Shown piece after piece: positions 44,884 through 53,478 of a DNA stretch of 64,000 bases (the first letter of the stretch is position 1; the number at the start of each line of letters is the position of its first letter). Source of the stretch: an uncultured Parabacteroides sp. (GTDB lineage Bacteria; Bacteroidota; Bacteroidia; Bacteroidales; Tannerellaceae); contig CASFNG010000015.1 in the NCBI GenBank assembly GCA_949296075.1, forward strand, positions 1 to 64,000, given 5' to 3'. The notes beneath the pieces were generated by a model. It saw only the letters and a program-made list of their open reading frames with translations, had not been told where the DNA came from and did not search any database. A program made the translations under genes and the position numbers.

Positions 44884-45441
44884 ATGAAACATAAAGCTAT
44901 TTTATCTCCCGGATTATTCTTCATAGGCGATGAGCTGAAGGGAGAGAACGTGTCAAAGAGCCAACGTACCTTAGGCGACTTAGCCGGGATTTTCGAGGAT
45001 CAGGCGGCTTATGGGCGTATGCCAGCGGAACAGTTGGCCTACGAGGTGTATAGTTACTTGCCTGAGCGGGAAGGAACTCCGGGCGGGCTCTACTTCGGCA
45101 TCACACGCCTGTATCCCGGCAAGGTCGGGAATGAGTATTTCATGACCAAGGGCCATTTCCACCGGCTGGAAGATCGGGCGGAATATTATTGGGGATTGGA
45201 AGGCGAAGGGATGCTTATCCTGATGGATCGGGAGAGAAACACCTGGGCGGAGAGGATGGTCCCGGGCAGCCTGCACTACATCCCCGGAGGTGTCGCCCAT
45301 CGTGTCACGAATACGGGTAGCGGGATCCTGTCGTTTGCCGCGTGCTGGCCCTCGGATGCCGGCCACAATTACGAGGAGATAGCGAACGAGGGTTTCTCTG
45401 CCCGGCTGATCGAGGAGAATGGTACCCCTAAACTGCGGTAA
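44884..45441 (+). CDS. Cupin-type phosphoglucose isomerase-like protein
   Basis: 185 aa of the archaeal-type (cupin) glucose-6-phosphate isomerase fold. Metal ligands are visible: H91 and H93 (KGHFHR), a nearby Glu (E97 or E100) and H139 (VAHRV). Such enzymes interconvert aldose and ketose phosphates. First gene of a six-gene run and 2 bp from the ROK kinase start. A second, longer cupin of the same type follows the kinase, so each may act on a different sugar of the substrate. The true substrate is unknown. Confidence 0.8.
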   Translation: MKHKAILSPGLFFIGDELKGENVSKSQRTLGDLAGIFEDQAAYGRMPAEQLAYEVYSYLPEREGTPGGLYFGITRLYPGKVGNEYFMTKGHFHRLEDRAEYYWGLEGEGMLILMDRERNTWAERMVPGSLHYIPGGVAHRVTNTGSGILSFAACWPSDAGHNYEEIANEGFSARLIEENGTPKLR

Positions 45442-45443
45442 TC

Positions 45444-46406
45444 ATGGATAACGTAATCGCGATAGATTTAGGAGGGACGATCGTCAAGATCGGGCTATTA
45501 CGCGACGGCCAGCTCTTGGATTGCGTACGGCTACCGGCTCATTTAGCCTTAGGGCTGAGGCCGAACTTGCCGCATATCCAACAGGCGATAGATCGGCTGC
45601 TGCTCACTTGGCAGATCGAGGCGGGCGACCTTAGCGGTATAGGGCTCGCCTTCCCGGGATTGGTGAACCCGATCCGGAGCGAGGTCATCTCCACCAACCA
45701 GAAATACGAGGATGCCCGCTCCATCCGTATGGATCAATGGGTCGAGAATAACTGGGGCGTCCCGTTTTATATGGACAACGATGCCCGTTTGGCCGTGGCC
45801 GGCGAATGGAGACATGGGGCGGGTCAAGGTAAACGAAACGTGGTCATGATGACAATCGGCACGGGAATCGGTACCGGGGTCGTGATCGATGGCCGGCTTC
45901 TATACGGCGAACATTTCCAGGCGGGCTCCTTGGGTGGACATTTCGTGCTGGATTATAAGGGACGACGTTGCTCCTGCGGAAACAAAGGATGCGTGGAGGC
46001 GCTCTCGTCCTCGTTCTTCCTGCCGACGATCATCCGGGAGCATCCCCGATTGTCTGACGCATTCAAGCGCGAAGCAGAGCGCTATGATTTCAAACTGATC
46101 TTCGAGTCCGCGCAAGCAGGCGACAAAGATGCCCGTATCGTGCGGGATGAGTGCATGGATATTTGGGCTGCGGCGATCATTACCTATATACACGCCTACG
46201 ATCCGGAGATCGTGATTTTGGGAGGAGGTGTCATGAATAGCCAAGAAGTCATCATCCCTTACGTAAGCGAGCGGGTACAAAAATGGGCTTGGTGCCCATC
46301 CGGGAAGGTACCCATCGTACCGGCCGTATTAGGAGACAACGCGGCTTTGTTCGGTTTAGCGCATATCATGATAAAACGACGACAAAATGAAAGGATTCAT
46401 GTTTGA
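45444..46406 (+). CDS. ROK-family sugar kinase
   Basis: 320 aa with the ATP motif DLGGTIVKIG, the catalytic-region motif DNDARLAVAGEW, and the ROK zinc cluster CSCGNKGCVEAL. No helix-turn-helix is present, so this is a kinase and not a regulator. It overlaps the second cupin gene by 20 bp. It probably phosphorylates the sugar imported by the MFS porter. Confidence 0.9.
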   Translation: MDNVIAIDLGGTIVKIGLLRDGQLLDCVRLPAHLALGLRPNLPHIQQAIDRLLLTWQIEAGDLSGIGLAFPGLVNPIRSEVISTNQKYEDARSIRMDQWVENNWGVPFYMDNDARLAVAGEWRHGAGQGKRNVVMMTIGTGIGTGVVIDGRLLYGEHFQAGSLGGHFVLDYKGRRCSCGNKGCVEALSSSFFLPTIIREHPRLSDAFKREAERYDFKLIFESAQAGDKDARIVRDECMDIWAAAIITYIHAYDPEIVILGGGVMNSQEVIIPYVSERVQKWAWCPSGKVPIVPAVLGDNAALFGLAHIMIKRRQNERIHV

Positions 46407-47175
46407 CAAAGGTATTGACATAACGCCGACCCAATCTCCAATGGGGTTCGTCTATGGAGCGGGCGTATTCGGGCCGGAGGTGGAAATCCGCCACCTGAAT
46501 GACATACGGGCGAGCCTTCGGGATCCGTCGTGCGAAGGGCCTGAGGAAGTCTATGCCATCGCGATGGATGTAGGCAAAGAAGAACACCGCGCTTTATTGG
46601 ATAAACTTCATCTATTATACGGAGTAGTGACTTATAGTGCCGGGAAATTAGGGCAAGAGCCTATCCGAAGCCAAGGGCATATCCACAAGGTCTCCCCATA
46701 TAGCGGGTGGTCTACCCCGGAAATCTACGAGATCTGGTCGGGCAAGGCGGTCATCTATATGCAAGAATACGCCGAGGATCAGCCGGGAAGATGCTACGCC
46801 GTGTATGCCTCACCCGGCGATGTGGTGATCGTTCCCCCAAACTGGGTACACGCCACGATCAGCGCGGATCTGAGCTGTCCGCTGACTTTCGGGGCATGGT
46901 GCGACCGGGAATACGGGTTTGTCTACGACGGCGTCCGGAAGCATAAGGGAATCGCCTGGTTCCCGATCTGGGGCGAGAACGACGAGCTGGAGTGGTCTGC
47001 CAACCCGATGTATGAGCCTTCGCGGCTGATCCGGAAATCACCTTCGGATTATTCCGCCTTAGGTATCCGCAAAGGAGTCTCCATCTACAAGCTATTCGAG
47101 GAAGATCCTGAATTGTTCTTGTATGTACCTCAGCCCGGGCTGAAGGCGGAAGTATGGCGAGATTTCGAACCCTGA
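46387..47175 (+). CDS. Second cupin-type sugar-phosphate isomerase-like protein
   Basis: 262 aa with the same cupin motifs: H98 and H100 (QGHIHK), E112 and H155 (NWVHATI). It is about 75 residues longer than its partner, with an N-terminal segment and a C-terminal tail of unknown role. The two differ enough to be separate enzymes. Sandwiching a kinase between two isomerase-like cupins is unusual. Confidence 0.75.
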   Translation: MKGFMFDKGIDITPTQSPMGFVYGAGVFGPEVEIRHLNDIRASLRDPSCEGPEEVYAIAMDVGKEEHRALLDKLHLLYGVVTYSAGKLGQEPIRSQGHIHKVSPYSGWSTPEIYEIWSGKAVIYMQEYAEDQPGRCYAVYASPGDVVIVPPNWVHATISADLSCPLTFGAWCDREYGFVYDGVRKHKGIAWFPIWGENDELEWSANPMYEPSRLIRKSPSDYSALGIRKGVSIYKLFEEDPELFLYVPQPGLKAEVWRDFEP

Positions 47176-47219
47176 GAGATTTACCACGCATCTACATACT
47201 AAACAATCACGAACGAATC

Positions 47220-48665
47220 ATGAAAGACACAGGCTATAAAAAATGGATGATCTACGTCATCGCGACGATCGCCGCTATGGGAGGGCTCCTGTTCGGCTTC
47301 GATACCGGCGTGATCTCCGGCGCCATTCCCTTTTTCCAAGCGGATTTCAACATCGACGACGGACAGGTGGAAATCGTGACCTCAGCGGGTCTGATCGGGG
47401 CCATCTTAGGCGCTTTGTGCTGTGGTAAGCTGACAGATCGCGCCGGGCGCAGGAAAGTCATTCTACTGGCGGCCATTATCTTCGCGCTCGGGGCGCTATG
47501 GTCAGGATTCGCTCCCGATTTCTCCCATTTAGTCACGGCACGCCTCTTCTTGGGGATAGCGATCGGTATCTCCTCTTTCGCCGTGCCTCTTTACATCGCC
47601 GAAATCTCTCCCGCCAAGTCGAGGGGAATGCTTGTCTCCATGTTCCAGCTCATGATCACGGTCGGGATCTTGGTCTCTTATCTCTCGGATCTCTATTTCG
47701 CGGACGAGTCATCACTTTCTTGCTGGCGGCCAATGTTCTATGTCGGGGTAATCCCCGCCCTTATCCTGTTTGTCGGGATGCTGTTGGTTCCTCCCTCCCC
47801 GAGATGGCTGATGTCTATCGGTAAGGAAGAAGAATGCCTATCGGTCTTACGGAAGGTAGAGCATCCGGATTTAATAGAGAGTTCCTTCGAGCAGATACGG
47901 ACGGAGATCCGGAAAGACGACTCTCGGCAGGGGAGTTTAAAAGATCTGGCTCAACCGTGGATGCGTAACGCGCTGATCATCACCATAGGGATCATGTTCT
48001 TCCAACAATGCGTAGGAATCAATACCGTGATGTATTACAGCCCGAAAATCTTCCTGATGGCTGGTTTCGATGGCGCGGTCTCCGCGATCGGCGCTTCTGT
48101 CGGCGTAGGCATCATAAACCTGCTGTTCACCATCCTGTCCGTCTATTTCGTGGATCGGATAGGCCGACGCAAGCTATACTTCACGGGGCTAAGCGGCATC
48201 ACGATTTCCCTGCTGGCTTTAGCGGCCTCCTTCCTGTTCACCACGCAATTAGGCGAGGCGGGCAAATGGATCTCCTTCCTGTTCATCTTCCTGTATGTCG
48301 GCTTTTTCGCGATGAGTATCGGGCCTTTAGGCTGGCTGATCGTATCGGAGGTCTTCCCCCAGAAGATGAGAAGCTTAGGGACCTCCATCGGATCGCTGAC
48401 GGTATGGTTCTTCAACGCGATCGTCTCGTTCACCTTTTTCAAGATATTGCGGATCTTCTCCATCCCCGGCACCGAGTTAGTCTCCGGGGAAGGGAGCCAG
48501 GAGAACCCTGCCGGTGTATTTTTGTTCTATGCGTTCATAGCGATCTTAGCGATCATCTGGGGCTATTTCTACGTGCCTGAGACCAAAGGCATCTCGTTAG
48601 AGAAGATCGAGGCTTATTGGCGGAAAGGCGGTCGCCCCAAGGATTTAGGAAAAGAGAGAAAATAA
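47220..48665 (+). CDS. MFS sugar:proton symporter (sugar porter family)
   Basis: 481 aa from the ATG at 47220; the frame runs further upstream into the previous gene's end. Twelve helices and the sugar-porter signatures are present: GFDTGVISGAIPFF, DRAGRRK, PPSPRWL, VDRIGRRKL and VPETKG. It imports a monosaccharide across the inner membrane, to be phosphorylated by the ROK kinase. It lies 24 bp before the first GH2 gene. Confidence 0.93.
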   Translation: MKDTGYKKWMIYVIATIAAMGGLLFGFDTGVISGAIPFFQADFNIDDGQVEIVTSAGLIGAILGALCCGKLTDRAGRRKVILLAAIIFALGALWSGFAPDFSHLVTARLFLGIAIGISSFAVPLYIAEISPAKSRGMLVSMFQLMITVGILVSYLSDLYFADESSLSCWRPMFYVGVIPALILFVGMLLVPPSPRWLMSIGKEEECLSVLRKVEHPDLIESSFEQIRTEIRKDDSRQGSLKDLAQPWMRNALIITIGIMFFQQCVGINTVMYYSPKIFLMAGFDGAVSAIGASVGVGIINLLFTILSVYFVDRIGRRKLYFTGLSGITISLLALAASFLFTTQLGEAGKWISFLFIFLYVGFFAMSIGPLGWLIVSEVFPQKMRSLGTSIGSLTVWFFNAIVSFTFFKILRIFSIPGTELVSGEGSQENPAGVFLFYAFIAILAIIWGYFYVPETKGISLEKIEAYWRKGGRPKDLGKERK

Positions 48666-48689
48666 ATAAACAAATCCAAGCATTTTACC

Positions 48690-50825
48690 ATGAGACACTT
48701 TTACCATATCAACCTATTGATGTACTGCTTAGGGATCCTCCTTACTGCCTGCGGGACACAAGCGGATAAACGGCAAGTGGTAAACCTCAACGGGATCTGG
48801 GAGATCGAGAAAACGGATGGCGAGCTTCCCTCCCATTTCAGCGCCACGGTACAAGTACCGGGCTTGGTGGACTTGGCGACACCTGCCATCGATACGCTTC
48901 AAGCCATGTATCAGGATGGATGGTACTGGCACAAGTCGAGCTTCGAGCTGAAAGAGACCGATTTCGAAAAGATCGAGTTAAAAATCCACAAAGCGAAATA
49001 CCATACCAAGGTATATGTCAATGGGCAATATGCAGGGGAGAATCTCTACTGCTTCACCCCGTCGTATTTCGACCTCAAGCCCTACCTGAACCCCGCGGGC
49101 CAGCCCAACGAGCTCCTGATCGGCGTAGGATGCAAGGATCAATTGCCGGACACGATCCCCGACGGGCATGACTATGAAAAATTAAAATATATCCCAGGGA
49201 TTTACGATAAGGTGGAGATCATTTTGGCAAACCGTCCCTACATCCGGAATATCCAGTGCGTACCCGACGTGATCAACGGGCGGCTTCGGGTGGTAGCCGA
49301 GTTAGAGACCGAGCAAGCCGGGGGAATCCCTTTGGAATATGAGGTGACGGAGGTCATCTCCCGCGAGGCTTTCCGGAAAGGCTCCTTGGCGGTTGACGGA
49401 ACCCCTGTCCCGGAAGAGGGAATCGTGAAAGTGGATTTCGAGATCGACATGGAAGGATCCAACTTATGGTCGCCCGAATCGCCCTTCCTCTACGAGCTTC
49501 TCGTAAAGACGGAGGGTGACGACAAGCGCACACGCTTCGGGATGCGGAGCTTCCGCATCGACCCCGAGCGCAAGATCGCCCTGCTGAATGAGAAACCTTA
49601 TTATATAAAAGGCACGAATGTCTGCATCTTCCGTTTCTTCGAGGATCCGCAAAGGGGCTCTTTGCCTTGGGACGCCGAATGGCCGATACAGCTGCACCAG
49701 CAATTCAAGCGGATGAACTGGCACATGATGCGCTATTGCATCGGCTTCCCGCCCGAGCGTTGGTACGAGATTTGCGACAGTTTGGGATTCATGCTGCAAG
49801 ACGAGTACCCGATCTGGTACCTCAAGGAGAAGGTGAAGTCCCCGCAGATCGCGGAGGAGTACAAACGCTGGATGCGGGAACGCTGGAACCATCCCAGCGT
49901 CGTGATCTGGGATGCCCAGAACGAGCTGGTCACGGAGGAGACCGGGAAGGCGATCCGTCAGGTGCGCGAACTCGACCTCTCCGACCGTCCTTGGGAGAAT
50001 GGTTGGTCCCGACCGGAACGGGCAACAGATCCAAGCGAGTCGCATCCCTATCTGTTCATCAAGTATATGGAGGAAGGCGTACAAGAGCCGCCCGAGGGAT
50101 ACAAGAAAGAGCTGTTCGGCCATGCGATCAGACCGATGAACGACGCGAACCAACGCTACTTCGAGGTACATAAGGATGAGAAGGGCTCCTTCGACAATCC
50201 CTCCCTTATCAACGAGTACGGATGGATCTGGCTGAACAGGGATGGCTCTACCACCACGCTTACAGACCGGGTATATGATGTCTTATGGGACGGAAAAAGC
50301 CTCACGCCGGAACAACGGATCGAGATTTATAGCCGCCATTTGGCGATGCTTACCGAGTATTGGCGGGCACATCGGCAAGCTTTTGGCATCTTGCATTTTT
50401 GCGGATTAGGCTACTCCCGCCCGGAAGAGCCTCGGGGACAGACCTCGGATCATTGGATCGACTTGGTAAACCTCCGCTACCAACCCTCCTTTTATAAGTA
50501 TGTCCGGTCCTCATTCGCCCCCGTGGGATTGATGATCGATCTATGGGAAAAGAGCTACAAGGCAGGGACAAAGCTGTCAGTCCCGGTCTATGTAATCAAC
50601 GACTTGGATAGGCCTTTTGCCCAAGAGGTTCGTTTGGAATGGCTGAAAGAGGGAGGCGCTATCCAGACCCTGGCGCTCCCCGTGGAAGTAGCTCCCTACG
50701 AGGTCAAGATAATCTCCTTTGATACGTCTGTACCGAACGGGAACGGGGATTTCCAACTCAGGGCGGTTTACGGCACAGGCGAGGACGAGGTATTCAGCCT
50801 AAGGGACATCCCTGTAAAGGAATGA
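48690..50825 (+). CDS. GH2 glycoside hydrolase lipoprotein (first of two)
   Basis: 711 aa lipoprotein (LLTACG, Cys21). Three GH2 domains: sugar-binding jelly roll (about 30-180), Ig-like (190-285), and TIM barrel with acid/base E412 (DAQNELV) and nucleophile E509 (INEYGWIW). The lipoprotein signal puts it in the periplasm or on the surface. It ends the operon started by the isomerases, 24 bp after the porter. A hairpin at 50844-50874 follows. Confidence 0.9.
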   Translation: MRHFYHINLLMYCLGILLTACGTQADKRQVVNLNGIWEIEKTDGELPSHFSATVQVPGLVDLATPAIDTLQAMYQDGWYWHKSSFELKETDFEKIELKIHKAKYHTKVYVNGQYAGENLYCFTPSYFDLKPYLNPAGQPNELLIGVGCKDQLPDTIPDGHDYEKLKYIPGIYDKVEIILANRPYIRNIQCVPDVINGRLRVVAELETEQAGGIPLEYEVTEVISREAFRKGSLAVDGTPVPEEGIVKVDFEIDMEGSNLWSPESPFLYELLVKTEGDDKRTRFGMRSFRIDPERKIALLNEKPYYIKGTNVCIFRFFEDPQRGSLPWDAEWPIQLHQQFKRMNWHMMRYCIGFPPERWYEICDSLGFMLQDEYPIWYLKEKVKSPQIAEEYKRWMRERWNHPSVVIWDAQNELVTEETGKAIRQVRELDLSDRPWENGWSRPERATDPSESHPYLFIKYMEEGVQEPPEGYKKELFGHAIRPMNDANQRYFEVHKDEKGSFDNPSLINEYGWIWLNRDGSTTTLTDRVYDVLWDGKSLTPEQRIEIYSRHLAMLTEYWRAHRQAFGILHFCGLGYSRPEEPRGQTSDHWIDLVNLRYQPSFYKYVRSSFAPVGLMIDLWEKSYKAGTKLSVPVYVINDLDRPFAQEVRLEWLKEGGAIQTLALPVEVAPYEVKIISFDTSVPNGNGDFQLRAVYGTGEDEVFSLRDIPVKE

Positions 50826-50843
50826 GAGGCCGCGGATCCATCT

Positions 50844-50874
50844 CGCCGGACAAGACCCCGGATCTCGTCCGGCG
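50844..50874 (+). terminator. Hairpin after the first GH2 gene
   Basis: Stem CGCCGGAC (50844-50851) with GTCCGGCG (50867-50874), 19 bp past the stop. No clear T run follows. Confidence 0.45.
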
Positions 50875-50920
50875 TCCAAGAAAGCCCTATTCCACAAGAA
50901 ATTGCGATCAGGGCAAGATT

Positions 50921-50942
50921 CTAAAATCAGAAGATAAGATTT
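50921..50942 (+). promoter_or_regulatory. Possible operator before the second GH2 gene
   Basis: CTAAAATC (50921-50928) and GATTT (50938-50942) resemble the element at 44818-44838. It lies about 65 bp before the ATG at 51008. No exact TAnnTTTG box was found; TTTATTTTGCG near 50966-50976 is the nearest. Confidence 0.35.
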
Positions 50943-51007
50943 TTGAATTTTTAAACATATAATCGCTTTATTTTGCGTACAGAAAAACCGATAACACGTT
51001 AGATACC

Positions 51008-53248
51008 ATGAAACAGATATTCGTCATCCTATGTTGTTTCCTGTCAGCCATCGCTTGGGCGGACGAGAGGAGAACGACGATCCCCCTGAACGGGGAATGG
51101 GATTTTGACCAGACCGAGCGGGCGTTCCCCCCACAACGGTTCACTCGCAAGATACCCGTTCCCGGATTGGTACACCTCGCGAAGCCGAGAATCTCCCAGT
51201 ACGAGAAATTTTTCAAGAAACCGGATGCCGTGGAGATGGTGGAGCAATCCAACTTCTTAGAGCGGGACTATACGCCCATGTATAACTGGTATAGACGGAC
51301 GATCTTCATCGACGAGCAGCTCAAGGGGGAAGAACTTTTCCTCACGATCAAGAAGAGCCAATACGTGACGCGGGCGTTTGTCAACGGCCATGAGGTAGGC
51401 TCCTCGATGGAGTGCTATACGCCTATGGACTTCAAGATCACCGAAGCGGTGAAGTTCGGGGCGGACAACGAGATCCTGATCCAGGTAGGCGACCGGGCTT
51501 GGTTGCCCAGCGAGGCTGCCGGCGGGACGGATAAAGAAAAGGTGCACTACCTTCCCGGCATTTGGGACGACGTATTCATCACGGCTACCGGGAAGTTGCG
51601 GGTAGACAAGGCGCTGTTCCTCCCTTCGCTGGCCAAGAAAGAGGTGACGGTGAAGACGTTGGTACGAAGTATGTACCCGCCTCAGATGCTTTATGGAGAT
51701 AAAATGTACGACGCTTGCCGATTAGAGTTCCGCATCAAGGAGAAGAGCACGGGAAAGGTCGTGAGCGAGCGGACAATCGAGGGCGAGGCCAAACGGGACA
51801 ACCGGACCTATTTCGAGACGGTGATCCCGATGGATGCTCCCAAGGCATGGACCCCCGACACCCCTTTCCTGTATGAAGGGGAGGTATCCGTATACGACAA
51901 GGGGAAATTGGTGGACACGTATCAGGTGAACTTCGGGATGCGCGATTTCTCCCGATCCGGGAAGTTCTTCACCCTCAACGGTGAGAAATTCTACCTACGC
52001 GGCTCCAACATCACGCTGCAACGCTTCTTCGAGGATCCCGATTGCCAAGCGCTCGCCTGGGACAGGGATTGGGTAAAGAAATTGATGATCGACCTTCCGA
52101 AATCGATCGACTGGAACGCCATGCGGATCTGCGTAGGTATCGTACCGGACTTCTGGTACGACCTCTGCGACGAATACGGTATCGTCTTGCAAAATGAGTG
52201 GCTTTATTGGCAAAACCACGGATGGGACGAACAGGTGCGCAAGGAATATACGAATTGGGTGTGGAGCGACGGCAACCATCCCAGTATCGTGATCTGGGAC
52301 GCGATCAACGAGAATTGGGACAGCTACATCGGCAACACGCTGATCCCTGAGCTGAAACGGCTGGATCCGACCCGTATCTGGGACGCGGGCTACATGACCT
52401 CCGCCCAGATGGGTACCAACGACGAGATGGATGAGCCGCATCCTTACCGGGCGCTCACCCTGATGCACTCGGACGAGCTGAACGAGTATTTCAAGAATAA
52501 CCCGTACAGCATAGGGGCGCTGCATGAGAACTGGAGAGGCTTCTCCTCTATCCTCGACGCGGGCGTGCCGCAGTTGGTCAACGAATATGGCTGGATCTGG
52601 CTATGGAGGGACGGAAGGCCCTCGAAACTGACGGTCAACAATTACAACTATTATTTGGGGGAGAACGCGAAGCCGGATCAATGCCGCGAGCTACAAGCCT
52701 ATTGGCTGCAATTAGAGACCGAGTGGTTGCGCTCGGAGCGTGCGGTAGGTGGCCTTTTGGCCTTCTGCCACCTGACCAATAATTACGGCTTTACCGGGGA
52801 TTGGTTCATCAACGACATCAAGGATCTGGAGCCCTCCCCCGCTTTCCGGTGGTTCAAGCATTGCTTCGCTCCGTCGGCCGTGTTCATCGACTTGCCGGAT
52901 CGTCGCTACACCAAGCATCTGCCCTCACTGGATCCGGGTAGCGATTTGCTTTTCAACTTAGTTGGCGTAAACGACCTGAACCGGGAATCTTCCGGCAAGG
53001 TCACCTTGAAAATACTCGACGAGAAAGGGAATGTAGTCTATACGCAGGAAACGTCTGTGGAGATCGAGTCTTTCGGCAAGCAGATCCAGCCCTGCCAATT
53101 ACGGCTACCCACCCGACCGGGCGGCTATCTCTTAGTCGCCGAATACCTTGAGCAGGGCAAGAGCGAACCGGTATTGAGCCGCCGATACTTGAAGATCGGC
53201 GATGCCGCCTCTTCCTACAAGGACTACTTCGACTACAAGCTTCAATAG
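51008..53248 (+). CDS. GH2 glycoside hydrolase (second of two)
   Basis: 746 aa with a signal peptide (cleavage near IAWA, residue 17; no lipobox). The sandwich, Ig-like and barrel domains are present. Acid/base is E435 (DAINENWDS) and nucleophile E526 (VNEYGWIWL). The barrel is close to that of the first GH2 protein, so the two are paralogues split by location: this one free in the periplasm, the first lipid-anchored. Linkage specificity cannot be read from the sequence. Confidence 0.9.
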   Translation: MKQIFVILCCFLSAIAWADERRTTIPLNGEWDFDQTERAFPPQRFTRKIPVPGLVHLAKPRISQYEKFFKKPDAVEMVEQSNFLERDYTPMYNWYRRTIFIDEQLKGEELFLTIKKSQYVTRAFVNGHEVGSSMECYTPMDFKITEAVKFGADNEILIQVGDRAWLPSEAAGGTDKEKVHYLPGIWDDVFITATGKLRVDKALFLPSLAKKEVTVKTLVRSMYPPQMLYGDKMYDACRLEFRIKEKSTGKVVSERTIEGEAKRDNRTYFETVIPMDAPKAWTPDTPFLYEGEVSVYDKGKLVDTYQVNFGMRDFSRSGKFFTLNGEKFYLRGSNITLQRFFEDPDCQALAWDRDWVKKLMIDLPKSIDWNAMRICVGIVPDFWYDLCDEYGIVLQNEWLYWQNHGWDEQVRKEYTNWVWSDGNHPSIVIWDAINENWDSYIGNTLIPELKRLDPTRIWDAGYMTSAQMGTNDEMDEPHPYRALTLMHSDELNEYFKNNPYSIGALHENWRGFSSILDAGVPQLVNEYGWIWLWRDGRPSKLTVNNYNYYLGENAKPDQCRELQAYWLQLETEWLRSERAVGGLLAFCHLTNNYGFTGDWFINDIKDLEPSPAFRWFKHCFAPSAVFIDLPDRRYTKHLPSLDPGSDLLFNLVGVNDLNRESSGKVTLKILDEKGNVVYTQETSVEIESFGKQIQPCQLRLPTRPGGYLLVAEYLEQGKSEPVLSRRYLKIGDAASSYKDYFDYKLQ

Positions 53249-53270
53249 GGATCCATAAATCATGCCCCAT

Positions 53271-53309
53271 CTCCCACCCGGCACTTCAAGAGAGTGCCGG
53301 GGCAGGGAG
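53271..53309 (+). terminator. Terminator of the second GH2 gene
   Basis: Inner stem CCGGCACT / AGTGCCGG (53278-53285 and 53293-53300), extended by CTCCC (53271-53275) with GGGAG (53305-53309), 22 bp past the stop. Confidence 0.6.
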
Positions 53310-53403
53310 TTTATCGGTTCCTCAAAAAGAAGCCATATCATAGATACTTCCTATTACCATTTGATTATCAGAATTATATATTTTAATAAATCATCAGGAA
53401 GTT

Positions 53404-53466
53404 TTTGTTTAACCTTTTAAACGTTTTCATAAAATCTTTTAGAAACTTTTGTTCAACCTTTTAAAA
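53404..53466 (+). repeat. Direct repeat in the leader of the second susC
   Basis: Two near-identical 19-base words, TTTGTTTAACCTTTTAAAC (53404-53422) and TTTGTTCAACCTTTTAAAA (53448-53466), start 44 bp apart. The second ends 12 bp before the susC ATG. They could be regulator sites or a source of slippage. Confidence 0.5.
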
Positions 53467-53478
53467 CTTTGTAACTGT

